From positions 310,001 to 374,000 of the forward strand of contig NZ_JAAOYO010000001.1 in assembly GCF_011759505.1 (NCBI RefSeq): DNA of 64,000 nt, read 5' to 3'. The notes beneath the pieces are model-generated. The model saw only the letters and a program-made list of their open reading frames with translations, was not told where the DNA came from and did no database searches. Positions 12,115 through 20,502 of this stretch are shown here, in pieces (the stretch's first letter is position 1; the number at the start of each line of letters is the position of its first letter). The translations under genes and the position numbers were made by a program. The DNA is from Curtobacterium salicis (GTDB lineage Bacteria; Actinomycetota; Actinomycetes; Actinomycetales; Microbacteriaceae).

Positions 12115-13254
12115 ATGAGTGAGCCCGACCTCCAGTCAGTGGGCACGACGCCCTCCCGTGCCGACGTCCAGCGGTGGCGCCGCTACCTGGCGGACGAGCG
12201 CGCCGAGGCCGCCGTCTACCGCAACCTGTCTGCGCGCCGCACCGGGGAGGAGCGCGAGATCCTCGCCGGTCTCGCCGAGGCGGAGGGGCGACACGAGCAG
12301 CACTGGCGCGACCTGCTCGGCGACGAGGTCGGCCGACCGCTCGCGGGCAGCCTGCGGACCCGTGTCCTCGCGGCACTGGCGAAGCGGTTCGGGTCGGTGT
12401 TCGTGCTCGCGCTGATGCAGCGTGCCGAGGACCGGTCGCCCTACGCCGACGACGCCGACGCGACCGCGACGATGGCCGCGGACGAACGCATCCACGGCGA
12501 GGTGGTGCGGGGGCTCGCCAACCGGGGGCGGATGCGCCTGTCCGGGACGTTCCGCGCGGCGGTGTTCGGCGCGAACGACGGGCTGGTGTCGAACCTGGCG
12601 CTGATCATCGGCATCAGCGCCTCGGGCGCGGACCGACACTTCGTCCTGCTGAGCGGCATCGCGGGTCTGCTCGCGGGTGCGCTCTCGATGGGCGCGGGGG
12701 AGTACGTCTCGGTGCGGTCCCAGCGCGAGTTGCTCGAGGCGTCCGCACCGCACCCGGAGGCGCAGCACGCGGTCGCCGACCTGGACGTCGACGCGAACGA
12801 GCTCGCGCTGGTGTACCGGGCCCGGGGGATGAGCGAGGTCGAGGCAGCGGCACACGCCGCCGAGGTCATCGCCGCGCTGTCGGCAGCGCCGCCGTCGGGC
12901 TCCGTCCCCGTCGTCCGGTCGCGGTCGGCGCTGCCCCGCCCGAGCGTCCCGGACGACGCCGCGGACCACGAGGCGATCGGCACCGGCACGAGCGCGGCGC
13001 TCTCGAGCTTCTGCTTCTTCGCCTCGGGAGCCGTGATCCCGGTGCTGCCCTACCTGTTCGGGCTCGAGGGGTGGCCGGCGATCGGGGTCGCGGCGGCCCT
13101 GGTCGGCCTGGCGCTGCTCGGGACGGGTGCGGTGGTCGGCGTGCTGAGTGGTGCCTCGCCCCTGCGACGAGCCCTCCGGCAACTGGGGATCGGCTTCGGC
13201 GCCGCGGTCGTGACGTACCTGCTCGGCCTGCTCTTCGGGACGAGCACGGCCTAG
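12115..13254 (+). CDS. VIT1/CCC1 family transporter with N-terminal ferritin-like domain
   Basis: Predicted membrane exporter or sequestration transporter for Fe2+/Mn2+ (family knowledge). Residues about 15-130 form an all-helical ferritin/rubrerythrin-like domain with E and ExxH-type positions (ADERAEAAVY, LAEAEGRHEQHW, AADERIHGEVV). Residues about 145-375 are the VIT domain with the hallmark GANDGLVSNLALIIGIS, then SMGAGEYVSVRSQREL and three C-terminal membrane segments. The same architecture is known from MbfA-type iron exporters. ATG 12115 follows GAGGAG; a TAGCGT -10 candidate lies at 12070-12075. The substrate cannot be read from sequence. Confidence 0.88.
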   Translation: MSEPDLQSVGTTPSRADVQRWRRYLADERAEAAVYRNLSARRTGEEREILAGLAEAEGRHEQHWRDLLGDEVGRPLAGSLRTRVLAALAKRFGSVFVLALMQRAEDRSPYADDADATATMAADERIHGEVVRGLANRGRMRLSGTFRAAVFGANDGLVSNLALIIGISASGADRHFVLLSGIAGLLAGALSMGAGEYVSVRSQRELLEASAPHPEAQHAVADLDVDANELALVYRARGMSEVEAAAHAAEVIAALSAAPPSGSVPVVRSRSALPRPSVPDDAADHEAIGTGTSAALSSFCFFASGAVIPVLPYLFGLEGWPAIGVAAALVGLALLGTGAVVGVLSGASPLRRALRQLGIGFGAAVVTYLLGLLFGTSTA

Positions 13255-13279
13255 CGCCGATCCACGCGAGCCGGCGAGG

Positions 13280-13819
13280 TCAGCGGCGTGCGGCCGCGCG
13301 CGGCGGCAGCAGGAGCAGTGCCGCGCTGCCGACCCCGACGAGGGCGATGCCGGCGAGGACCGTGAACACCTCGAGCGCCGTCGTCGGCGCGAGGAGCACG
13401 GCCGCACCGCAGAGCACCGAGAGCACACCGCTGACGACCGACGGGGCGCGCGAGGACCCGGGATGCCCGACGAGTGCCCCGACCAGAGCCGCGACGCCCT
13501 CGACCAGGAAGCCGATCCCGGCGAGGACCGCGTACACGACGAGCGGCACCGCGGGGTCGAGGAGCGTGACGAGTCCGGCGATCCCGACCAGGGTTCCGAC
13601 CACGCCGGAGGTCCAGCGCCAGACCGCCGGCGTACCGTGCCCTCGCGCTGCGGCGAACACCCGCATGGCGCCCGCGACGACCAGGTAGACGCCGAACAGC
13701 AGTGCGACGAGCACGAGCGTCGGGCGCGGCCAGACGACGGCGACGACGCCGGCGGCCACCGCGACGACGGCGGTGACGACGACGAACGCGCGGAACGTGC
13801 GGACGGCACGAGAGTCCAC
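13280..13819 (-). CDS. DUF308/HdeD-like small integral membrane protein
   Basis: The 179-residue protein is almost entirely hydrophobic, with about six short transmembrane helices in three pairs. Each pair has a Trp/Pro-Gly rhythm such as VVWPRPTLVLVALLFGVYLV and LLDPAVPLVVYAVLAG, typical of the DUF308 repeat found in E. coli HdeD. HdeD is linked to acid resistance, but most actinobacterial members have no known role. Start GTG 13819 has GGAGGAG just upstream on the minus strand. It is convergent with the VIT transporter. Confidence 0.8.
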   Translation of the reverse strand: MDSRAVRTFRAFVVVTAVVAVAAGVVAVVWPRPTLVLVALLFGVYLVVAGAMRVFAAARGHGTPAVWRWTSGVVGTLVGIAGLVTLLDPAVPLVVYAVLAGIGFLVEGVAALVGALVGHPGSSRAPSVVSGVLSVLCGAAVLLAPTTALEVFTVLAGIALVGVGSAALLLLPPRAAARR

Positions 13820-13956
13820 GGGGCTCCTCCCTGACAGGTCAGCCGGACCTCCGACCGTACCGTGACCGGGCGGCGCGCGTCGCGGTGTGCCGCTCGCCGG
13901 ACGCGAGCTGGCCGGAACCTGCGGCTCCGGGCGCTCCTGCTACGCTGGCACGGCTC

Positions 13957-14036
13957 GCGAGTGTGGTGGAATGGTAGACACGGGGCACTCAAAATGCTCT
14001 GCCTCTGGCGTGCGGGTTCGAGTCCCGCCACTCGTA
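13957..14036 (+). tRNA. tRNA-Leu (anticodon CAA)
   Basis: Acceptor GCGAGTG (13957-13963) pairs with CACTCGT (14029-14035), with G1-U72 as a wobble, and the discriminator is A14036. The anticodon stem-loop is GGGCA-CTCAAAA-TGCTC, giving anticodon CAA. A long class II variable arm and the T loop GGGTTCGAGTCCC are present. CCA is not encoded. A TACGCT -10 candidate lies at 13941-13946. No integrase or phage gene adjoins it. Confidence 0.95.
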
Positions 14037-14129
14037 CTTGTCCTGATCTTGATCGGCCTGGTCCTGATGCATCGGCGTCGGCCTCGTGTGATCGGCGGCG
14101 GGGTTGCCGCGGTCGGATCGAGCGTCTAG

Positions 14130-14135
14130 TAGGCT
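14130..14135 (+). promoter_or_regulatory. Leaderless -10 box (TAGGCT) of pdtaR
   Basis: TAGGCT ends 7 nt before GTG 14143, so transcription should begin at the start codon itself. No Shine-Dalgarno sequence precedes the GTG. The pattern matches leaderless actinobacterial genes. Confidence 0.65.
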
Positions 14136-14142
14136 CTCCGTC

Positions 14143-14748
14143 GTGAGTGACACAGAAGCAACCGCAGCCGCACCCCGTCGCGTCGTCGTCGCCGAGGACG
14201 AGTCGCTCATCCGCCTCGACATCGTCGAGATCCTCCGCGACAACGGGTTCGACGTGGTCGGCGAAGCCGGTGACGGTGAGACCGCGGTGCAGCTCGCGAC
14301 CGATCTGCGTCCCGACCTCGTCATCATGGACGTCAAGATGCCGCAGCTCGACGGCATCTCCGCAGCCGAGAAGCTGTCCAAGAACCACATCGCGCCGGTC
14401 GTCCTCCTGACGGCGTTCAGCCAGAAGGAACTCGTCGAGCGTGCGACCGAGGCCGGCGCGCTGGCCTACGTCGTGAAGCCCTTCACCCCGAACGACCTGC
14501 TCCCCGCGATCGAGATCGCCCTCTCGCGGTACCAGCAGATCATCACGCTCGAGGCAGAGGTCGCCGACCTCGTCGAGCGGTTCGAGACCCGCAAGCTCGT
14601 CGACCGGGCCAAGGGTCTGCTCAACGAGAAGATGGGCCTGACCGAGCCCGAGGCGTTCCGGTGGATCCAGAAGGCGTCCATGGACCGCCGTCTGACCATG
14701 CACGACGTCGCCAAGGCGATCATCGAGCAGCTCAGCGCCAAGAAGTAG
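14143..14748 (+). CDS. pdtaR: ANTAR-domain response regulator (PdtaR/Rv1626-like)
   Basis: A 201-residue two-domain regulator. The receiver domain (about 12-130) has the acidic pair Glu18-Asp19 (VVVAEDES), phosphoacceptor Asp63 (LVIMDVKMP) and Lys in YVVKPFTP. The C-terminal ANTAR domain (about 140-197; RKLVDRAKGLLNEKMGLTEP, SMDRRLTMHDVAKAII) binds tandem RNA hairpins to antagonise termination. In mycobacteria the partner is the kinase PdtaS, which is not in this window. GTG 14143 is chosen because a TAGGCT box sits 7 nt upstream. A longer form from 14104 would need untranslated sequence to be coding. Confidence 0.92.
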   Translation: MSDTEATAAAPRRVVVAEDESLIRLDIVEILRDNGFDVVGEAGDGETAVQLATDLRPDLVIMDVKMPQLDGISAAEKLSKNHIAPVVLLTAFSQKELVERATEAGALAYVVKPFTPNDLLPAIEIALSRYQQIITLEAEVADLVERFETRKLVDRAKGLLNEKMGLTEPEAFRWIQKASMDRRLTMHDVAKAIIEQLSAKK

Positions 14749-14799
14749 TCGCCGACGGGTCCGCGCCCGCTCCGCCACGTCGCGTGGCAGGGTGAGGGC

Positions 14800-15270
14800 A
14801 TGGACGACGTGGTGATCCGGGCCTCCCGACCGGCCGACCTGCCGACGGTCGCCGACCTCCGCTGGCGGTGGAGCGTCGACGAGGGTGGAGCACCGCCCGA
14901 GGTGGACGCTGCCGGGTACCGCGACGCGATGGTGTCCTTCGCGGCAGCACACCCGGGATCCCACCGGTGCGTGGTCGCCGAACGTGACGGCGTCGTGCTC
15001 GGGATGGGCTGGCTGGCGCTCACCGAACGGCCACCGACGCCGGACCGACCCGGTCGCCGCGTGACCGGTGACGTGCAGACGGTCTACGTGCACCCGGAGC
15101 TGCGCGGCCGGGGCGTCGCGGGGCGGATCGTCACGGCACTGCTGGAGCTCGCGGACGACGCCGGGGTCGAGCGGACCTCGGTCCACTCGAGCGTCGACGG
15201 CGAGACGCTCTACCGCCGGCTCGGCTTCGGAGACAATCCACTGCTGCTGCAGCGACCGCCCGACGCCTGA
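14800..15270 (+). CDS. GNAT-family N-acetyltransferase
   Basis: The 156-residue single GNAT domain has an N-terminal VVIRASRPADLPTVADLRW, a central beta-strand hairpin VAERDGVVLGMGWLAL, and the acetyl-CoA pyrophosphate loop VYVHPELRGRGVAGRIV (Q/RxxGxG type). It ends with YRRLGFGDNPLLLQR. The substrate is unknown. ATG 14800 follows CAGGGT by 6 nt and also GAGGG, so either leaderless or weak Shine-Dalgarno initiation is possible. It lies 51 nt after pdtaR. Confidence 0.88.
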   Translation: MDDVVIRASRPADLPTVADLRWRWSVDEGGAPPEVDAAGYRDAMVSFAAAHPGSHRCVVAERDGVVLGMGWLALTERPPTPDRPGRRVTGDVQTVYVHPELRGRGVAGRIVTALLELADDAGVERTSVHSSVDGETLYRRLGFGDNPLLLQRPPDA

Positions 15271-15315
15271 CGCCTGACGGGGCGGACCGGCCGTCGCAGC
15301 GTCGGTGTCGACGCC

Positions 15316-15747
15316 TCAGCGGGCGTCGCGGATGATGTTCGTGATGCGCACCGTCGAGCAGCGTCGCCCCTCGTCGTCGGTGAGGACGATCTCGTGCGTG
15401 GTGAGCGTCCCGCCGAGGTGGATGGCCGTGCACGTCCCGGTGACGCGACCGCTCGTCGCGCTGCGCGTGTGCGACGCACTGAGTTCGATGCCGACCGCGT
15501 AGCGTCCGGGGCCGGCGTGGATGTTCGCCGCCATCGACCCGAGGCTCTCGGCCAGGACGACGTACGCGCCGCCGTGCAGCAGACCGGCGGGCTGCCGGTT
15601 TCCCTCGACCGGGATGGAGGCGACGGCCCGGTCTGCTCCGAGCTCCGTGACGACCATGCCCATCTTGTCGGCCAGCTGGCCCATGCCCCGTTCCAGGTAC
15701 TCGGCAACTGCTGCCGGGGGACCCTGGACGGTCTGTTCGTCGGTCAC
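15316..15747 (-). CDS. PaaI-type hotdog-fold thioesterase
   Basis: A 143-residue protein with the hotdog thioesterase pattern. ASIPVEGNRQPAGLLHGGAY has the conserved HGG of PaaI/YbgC-like acyl-CoA thioesterases. LAESLGSMAANIH carries the catalytic-type acidic residue, and SASHTRSATSGRVTGTCTAI is the central strand. The likely reaction is hydrolysis of an acyl- or aryl-CoA, substrate unknown. GTG 15747 has GGAAGG upstream; longer readings run antisense through polA and are rejected. The gene is divergent from polA, with a 78-bp shared promoter region. Confidence 0.88.
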   Translation of the reverse strand: MTDEQTVQGPPAAVAEYLERGMGQLADKMGMVVTELGADRAVASIPVEGNRQPAGLLHGGAYVVLAESLGSMAANIHAGPGRYAVGIELSASHTRSATSGRVTGTCTAIHLGGTLTTHEIVLTDDEGRRCSTVRITNIIRDAR

Positions 15748-15813
15748 GTCGCGTCGGCCTTCCGCGTTCTCGTTCCGCCCGGACCGAGGCCGCACCCTGT
15801 CGGGGGCCGTCGG

Positions 15814-15819
15814 TAGGCT
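15814..15819 (+). promoter_or_regulatory. Leaderless -10 box (TAGGCT) of polA
   Basis: TAGGCT ends 6 nt before GTG 15826. The same hexamer and spacing is seen for pdtaR. No Shine-Dalgarno sequence is present. Confidence 0.6.
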
Positions 15820-15825
15820 GTCCGG

Positions 15826-18498
15826 GTGTCGGACTCCGCAAAGCCTACCCTCATGGTCATCGACGGCCACTCGCTCGCCTTCCGGGCCTTCTACGCGCTG
15901 CCGGTCGACAGCTTCGTGAACCGCGAGGGGCAGCACACGAACGCCATCCACGGGTTCATCTCGATGCTGCTCATGCTCCTGCAGCGCGAGAAGCCGACGC
16001 ACCTGGCCGTCGCCTTCGACATCTCGCGGTTCTCGTTCCGCACGCGGGAGTACGCCGAGTACAAGGGCACCCGATCCGAGACCCCGGCCGAGTTCAAGGG
16101 CCAGATCCCGCTGCTGCAGCAGGCGCTCGAGGCGATGGGCATCACGACCGTCACGAAGGAGGACTTCGAGGCGGACGACATCCTCGCGACCCTGTCGAAG
16201 CAGGGCGCCGACCAGGGCTTCCAGGTGTTCGTGGTGTCCGGTGACCGTGACGCGATCCAGCTCGTCAACGACGACGTGACGCTGCTCTACCCGTCGGTCC
16301 GCGGGGTGTCCGAACTCACGCGGTACGACCGCGACAAGGTGTACGAGCGGTACGGCATCGAGCCGCACCAGTACCCGGACATCGCGGCCCTGGTGGGGGA
16401 GACCAGCGACAACCTGATCGGCGTCGACAAGGTCGGCGAGAAGACCGCGGTGAAGTGGGTCACCCAGTACGGCTCGCTCGACGGGGTGCTCGAACACGCC
16501 GACGACATCAAGGGCGTCGTCGGCAACAACCTCCGCGAGCAGAAGGACCGGGCGATCCGGAACCGCCGTCTGAACCGGCTGGTCACCGACGTCGAACTGC
16601 CGGTGGGGCCGGCGGACGTCGCCCTCCGCCCGCTCGACGAAGCCGCGGTGCGCGAGCTGTTCGCCACCCTGCAGTTCCGGACGCTGCTCGACCGCGTGTT
16701 CAAGGTCGTCGGCAGCGGGGACCCGACCGACCCGTCGACGACGGACGGCAGTGTCGAGGACGCCGGCCCGACACCGCCGCCGGTGAAGACCCTGATCGAC
16801 GAAGAGCTCGGCTACTGGCTCGAGCGCAAGGCCGCCGCCGACGCCGAGAACGGTTTCGGGGTCGCCGTCGAGATGATCGACGGGCGGCTCAGCGCGATCG
16901 GCATCGCGACGCACGACGACGCCGTGCTGGTGCCGGGCGGCAGCGGTGCGCAGGACTACGAGCAGCTGTCCGCCTGGTTCGCCTCGGACGCCCCGAAGCA
17001 CTTCCACGACGCCAAGGCCGCGATCAAGGCGCTCGGCACCGTCGGGATCACCGTCGCCGGTGTCGCCGGCGACGCGCGCATCACCGGATGGCTCGCGAAC
17101 CCCGGCAAGCAGGGGCAGCCGCTGGCCGACCTCGTCTACCAGGAGCTCGGCGAGGAACTGCCGACGGCGGACCCGAACCAGCTCGTGCCGGAGACCGACC
17201 CGGTGAACGTCGGGGTGCACGCCTGGTACGTCCTCCGGGTCGTCACCGCGCTCCGGGCCCGCGTCGACCCGACCTCGCTCACGGTCCTCGACGACATCGA
17301 GCTGCCGCTGACGTCGGTGCTGGCCCGGATGGAGACCACCGGCGTCGGCATCGACCGCCCGGTCCTCACGGGGCTGTCGCACGAGCTCGGAGAGCGGGCG
17401 GCGGACCTCGCCCAGCAGGCCTTCGGCGAGATCGGGCACGAGGTCAACCTCGGGTCGCCGAAGCAGCTGCAGGAGGTGCTCTTCACCGAGCTCGCGATGC
17501 CGAAGACCCGCAAGACCAAGACGGGTTTCTCGACCGACGCCGCGAGCCTGACCGACCTGCAGGAGCAGCACCCGCACCCCTTCCTCGGGCTGCTGCTCCA
17601 GCACCGTGACGCGACGAAGCTGCGACAGATCGTCGACACCCTCGACGCCGCCGTGGTCGACGGTCGCATCCACACCCGGTACGAGCAGACCGGCACGAGC
17701 ACCGGCCGCGTGTCCTCGACCGACCCGAACCTGCAGAACATCCCGGTGAAGACCGCCGTGGGTCGACGGATCCGGTCGGCCTTCGCGGTCGCCGAGCCGT
17801 ACACGACGCTCCTCACCGCCGACTACTCGCAGATCGAGATGCGGATCATGGCGCACCTGTCGGGCGATGCGGGCCTCATCCAGGCGTTCAACGAGGGCGA
17901 GGACCTGCACCGCTTCGTCGGCGCCCGGGTCTTCGGTGTGGAGCCGTCCGACGTCAGCCCGGAGATGCGCACCAAGGTCAAGGCGATGTCCTACGGCCTG
18001 GCGTACGGGCTGAGCGCGTTCGGTCTGTCGAAGCAGCTCCGCATCGAGCAGAGCGAAGCCCGCACCCTGATGACCGAGTACTTCGCCCGCTTCGGTGCGG
18101 TGCGCGACTACCTCCGGAACGTCGTGGAGCAGGCCCGCGAAGACGGCTACACCGAGACCATCTTCGGTCGTCGTCGTCCGTTCCCCGACCTGAAGAGCCC
18201 GAACCGGGTGCTCCGCGAGAACGCCGAGCGTGCCGCGCTGAACGCGCCGATCCAGGGCTCGGCCGCCGACATCATGAAGATCGCGATGCTCGGCGTCGAC
18301 GCGGACCTCCGCGACGGCGGCCTCGGCTCGCGGCTGCTGCTGCAGGTGCACGACGAACTGATCCTCGAGATCGCACCAGGGGAGCAGGACCGGGTCGAGG
18401 ACATCCTCCGCACCCGCATGGGCGGCGCCGCCGAGCTGACCGTCCCGCTCGACGTGTCGGTCGGCGTCGGCGCGAACTGGGAGGCGGCGGCGCACTGA
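15826..18498 (+). CDS. polA: DNA polymerase I
   Basis: PolA performs gap filling, primer removal and repair synthesis. The 890-residue protein has a 5' nuclease domain (1 to about 300: MVIDGHSLAFRAFYALP, FEADDILATL, VSGDRDAIQLV). A middle domain follows in the 3'-5' exonuclease position, where the DxE metal motif is not visible (VAVEMIDGRL), so proofreading is probably lost as in other actinobacteria. The polymerase domain has motif A DYSQIEMRI (Asp666), an O-helix KAMSYGLAYG with Tyr723 at the E. coli Phe762 position, and motif C QVHDEL (Asp843). GTG 15826 is leaderless. A 48-bp palindrome follows the stop. Confidence 0.97.
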   Translation: MSDSAKPTLMVIDGHSLAFRAFYALPVDSFVNREGQHTNAIHGFISMLLMLLQREKPTHLAVAFDISRFSFRTREYAEYKGTRSETPAEFKGQIPLLQQALEAMGITTVTKEDFEADDILATLSKQGADQGFQVFVVSGDRDAIQLVNDDVTLLYPSVRGVSELTRYDRDKVYERYGIEPHQYPDIAALVGETSDNLIGVDKVGEKTAVKWVTQYGSLDGVLEHADDIKGVVGNNLREQKDRAIRNRRLNRLVTDVELPVGPADVALRPLDEAAVRELFATLQFRTLLDRVFKVVGSGDPTDPSTTDGSVEDAGPTPPPVKTLIDEELGYWLERKAAADAENGFGVAVEMIDGRLSAIGIATHDDAVLVPGGSGAQDYEQLSAWFASDAPKHFHDAKAAIKALGTVGITVAGVAGDARITGWLANPGKQGQPLADLVYQELGEELPTADPNQLVPETDPVNVGVHAWYVLRVVTALRARVDPTSLTVLDDIELPLTSVLARMETTGVGIDRPVLTGLSHELGERAADLAQQAFGEIGHEVNLGSPKQLQEVLFTELAMPKTRKTKTGFSTDAASLTDLQEQHPHPFLGLLLQHRDATKLRQIVDTLDAAVVDGRIHTRYEQTGTSTGRVSSTDPNLQNIPVKTAVGRRIRSAFAVAEPYTTLLTADYSQIEMRIMAHLSGDAGLIQAFNEGEDLHRFVGARVFGVEPSDVSPEMRTKVKAMSYGLAYGLSAFGLSKQLRIEQSEARTLMTEYFARFGAVRDYLRNVVEQAREDGYTETIFGRRRPFPDLKSPNRVLRENAERAALNAPIQGSAADIMKIAMLGVDADLRDGGLGSRLLLQVHDELILEIAPGEQDRVEDILRTRMGGAAELTVPLDVSVGVGANWEAAAH

Positions 18499-18516
18499 GC
18501 GCGGTCGCACCCGCGT

Positions 18517-18564
18517 GAGCGGCGGGACGGACGGGAGGCGCGCCTCCCGTCCGTCCCGCCGCTC
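18517..18564. terminator. 48-bp perfect palindrome after polA (GGAGGC-family)
   Basis: Two 24-nt arms meet with no spacer. The left arm begins GAGCGGCGGGACGG and ends ACGGACGGGAGGCG; the right arm is its exact complement. It lies 18 nt after the polA stop. It shares the outer stem ACGGACGGGAGGC with four other palindromes in the window. A stem-only terminator is the likely function. Confidence 0.8.
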
Positions 18565-18568
18565 GCTC

Positions 18569-18640
18569 CGTGCCGGTGGAGAGGGTCGTGCCGGTTGGGA
18601 GGGCCGTGCCGGTGGGGAGTGGCGTGCTGGTGGGTAGGGT
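18569..18640 (+). repeat. Four 18-bp tandem repeats carrying the next gene's -10 box
   Basis: Units start at 18569, 18587, 18605 and 18623, with consensus CGTGCCGGTGGGGAGGGT. Only the fourth unit reads TAGGGT (18635-18640) where the first has GAGGGT. That TAGGGT lies 7 nt before ATG 18648. The unit is a multiple of three, so in-frame translation from GTG 18570 (PVGRAV-like hexapeptides) is an alternative reading. Confidence 0.8.
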
Positions 18641-18647
18641 CGGGGAC

Positions 18648-20327
18648 ATGAGCGATGACCGTCCCGTCCGTCAGCCGTCCGCCGTCGACCAGGTCGCCGA
18701 GCAGTGGGTCACCACGCTCGTGGACCTCGACCCGACCGTCGCCACGTACATCGGCGTCCCGGGTCACACCGACGGGTACGGCGACACCTCACCGGCGGGC
18801 GCCGCGGCCCTCGCCGACGCCGCCCGTGCGGCACGCCGTGCGCTCGACGCCGCCGACGCCAGGGACGACGTCGACCGGGTGACGAAGACCGACCTCGGTG
18901 CCGAGCTCGACCTGACCGTCGAGTCGTACGAGCGGAAGCTGCACCTCCGCGACCTCAACGTCATCCAGAGCCCGGCGCAGTCGCTCCGCGACGTCTTCGA
19001 CCTGATGCCGACCGCGACGGCCGAGGACTGGCAGGACGTCGCCGGCCGCCTGCAGGCGCTGCCGGACGCGTTGGAGGGCTACCGCGAGACCCTGCTCGAG
19101 GGCACGCGAGAGGGCGTCACCGCGGCGAAGCGCCAGGTCGAGCTGATCGCCGAGCAGGCCGCCCGGAACGGTGCGCCCGACGGGTTCTTCCGTCAGCTCG
19201 CCGACGGCGCCGCGCTCGAGGGCGGAGCTCCGGTGCCCGACCAGCTGCGTGCCGAGTTGGCCCGCGGGGCAGAGGTCGCCGCGGCCGCCTACCGGTCCTT
19301 CGGCGCGTTCCTGCAGCACGACGTGCTGCCGCTCTCGACCCCGGTGGACGCCGTCGGCCGCGACGACTACGCACTGCATTCCCGCCGGTTCCTCGGGGCC
19401 GTCGTGGACCTCGACGAGACGTACGAGTGGGGCATCGAGGAGCTCGCCCGGATGCGCGACGAGCAGGAGCGCATCGCCGACCGCATCGAGTCCGGTGCGA
19501 GTGTCGCCCGGGCGATCGAGGTCCTGGACGCCGACCCGGCGCGGGTGCTGCACGGCACCGACGCGCTCCGTGCCTGGATGCAGGAGACCAGCGACGAGTC
19601 GATCCGCGCGATGGACGGCCGCTACTTCGACATCGCGGACCCGATCAAGCGCCTGGAGTGCCGGATCGCCCCGACGCAGGAGGGCGGGATCTACTACACG
19701 GGTCCGTCCGACGACTTCTCGCGGGCCGGCCGGATGTGGTGGTCGGTGCCCCAGGGCGTGACGGAGTTCGGCACGTGGCGTGAGAAGACCACGGTGTACC
19801 ACGAGGGTGTGCCGGGTCACCACCTGCAGATCAGCCAGGCGGTCTACAACCGCGGCGAACTCAACACCTGGCGCCGACAGCTCGCGGGTCCGTCCGGTCA
19901 CGTCGAGGGCTGGGCGCTCTACGCGGAGCGCCTCATGGAGCAGCTCGGCTTCCTCGACGACGACGGCGATCGGCTCGGCATGCTCGACGGGCAGCGGATG
20001 CGGGCGGCCCGCGTGGTGCTCGACATCGGTGTGCACCTGCAGAAGACCAACCCGGACGGCGGCGGCTGGACGTGGGAGTACGCCCTCGACTTCATGGGGC
20101 AGAACGTCAACATGGACCCCGCGTTCGTGCAGTTCGAGGTGGCGCGGTACTTCGGGTGGCCGGGGCAGGCTCCGTCGTACAAGGTCGGCCAGCGCGTCTG
20201 GGAGTCGATCCGTGACGACGTCGCGGCGCGCGAGGGGGCGGCGTTCGACCTCAAGGCGTTCCACCACCGGGCCCTCGCACTGGGCGGTGTCGGTCTCGAC
20301 ACCCTGCGGAGTGCGCTCGTCGGCTGA
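18648..20327 (+). CDS. DUF885 family metalloprotein
   Basis: A 559-residue DUF885 protein. The family is helical and zincin-like, and its hallmark HEGVPGHH is present at about residue 385 (YHEGVPGHHLQ), followed by EGWALYAERLMEQLGF, a second conserved Glu-containing motif. A peptidase-like role is inferred from the fold, but substrates are mostly unknown. There is no signal peptide, so it is probably cytoplasmic. ATG 18648 is chosen for the TAGGGT box 7 nt upstream and because the sequence before it is a tandem repeat. Starting at GTG 18570 would add 26 residues of repeat. Confidence 0.88.
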   Translation: MSDDRPVRQPSAVDQVAEQWVTTLVDLDPTVATYIGVPGHTDGYGDTSPAGAAALADAARAARRALDAADARDDVDRVTKTDLGAELDLTVESYERKLHLRDLNVIQSPAQSLRDVFDLMPTATAEDWQDVAGRLQALPDALEGYRETLLEGTREGVTAAKRQVELIAEQAARNGAPDGFFRQLADGAALEGGAPVPDQLRAELARGAEVAAAAYRSFGAFLQHDVLPLSTPVDAVGRDDYALHSRRFLGAVVDLDETYEWGIEELARMRDEQERIADRIESGASVARAIEVLDADPARVLHGTDALRAWMQETSDESIRAMDGRYFDIADPIKRLECRIAPTQEGGIYYTGPSDDFSRAGRMWWSVPQGVTEFGTWREKTTVYHEGVPGHHLQISQAVYNRGELNTWRRQLAGPSGHVEGWALYAERLMEQLGFLDDDGDRLGMLDGQRMRAARVVLDIGVHLQKTNPDGGGWTWEYALDFMGQNVNMDPAFVQFEVARYFGWPGQAPSYKVGQRVWESIRDDVAAREGAAFDLKAFHHRALALGGVGLDTLRSALVG

Positions 20328-20341
20328 GGCGACACGCCCGG

Positions 20342-20370
20342 TTGTGGGCGCCCCTCACGCTGGATAGACT
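20342..20370 (+). promoter_or_regulatory. rpsA promoter
   Basis: TTGTGG (20342-20347) and TAGACT (20365-20370) are separated by exactly 17 nt. This is the best consensus-like promoter in the window. It gives rpsA an approximately 125-nt leader. Confidence 0.7.
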
Positions 20371-20502
20371 TGTGCGGCGCAATCCGCGCCAACAACACTC
20401 ATCGCCATGGTGGCTCGCACCGGTCGCACGACCGGCTCGCGGACCGGGGGTCGCTCCCTCGCCGCCACGGCCCGACTCATGTCCGTTCGGAGCAATCTCT
20501 AC

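Noticed and set aside
13957..14143. tRNA-Leu as an attachment site for an integrated element
   Set aside because: No integrase, no repeated tRNA 3' fragment and no foreign-looking genes follow; pdtaR and polA are conserved neighbours.
18570..18647. 26-residue N-terminal extension of the DUF885 protein from GTG 18570
   Set aside because: It would consist only of 18-bp repeat translation, and a leaderless -10 box sits inside it at the right distance from ATG 18648. Kept as an alternative in the feature notes.
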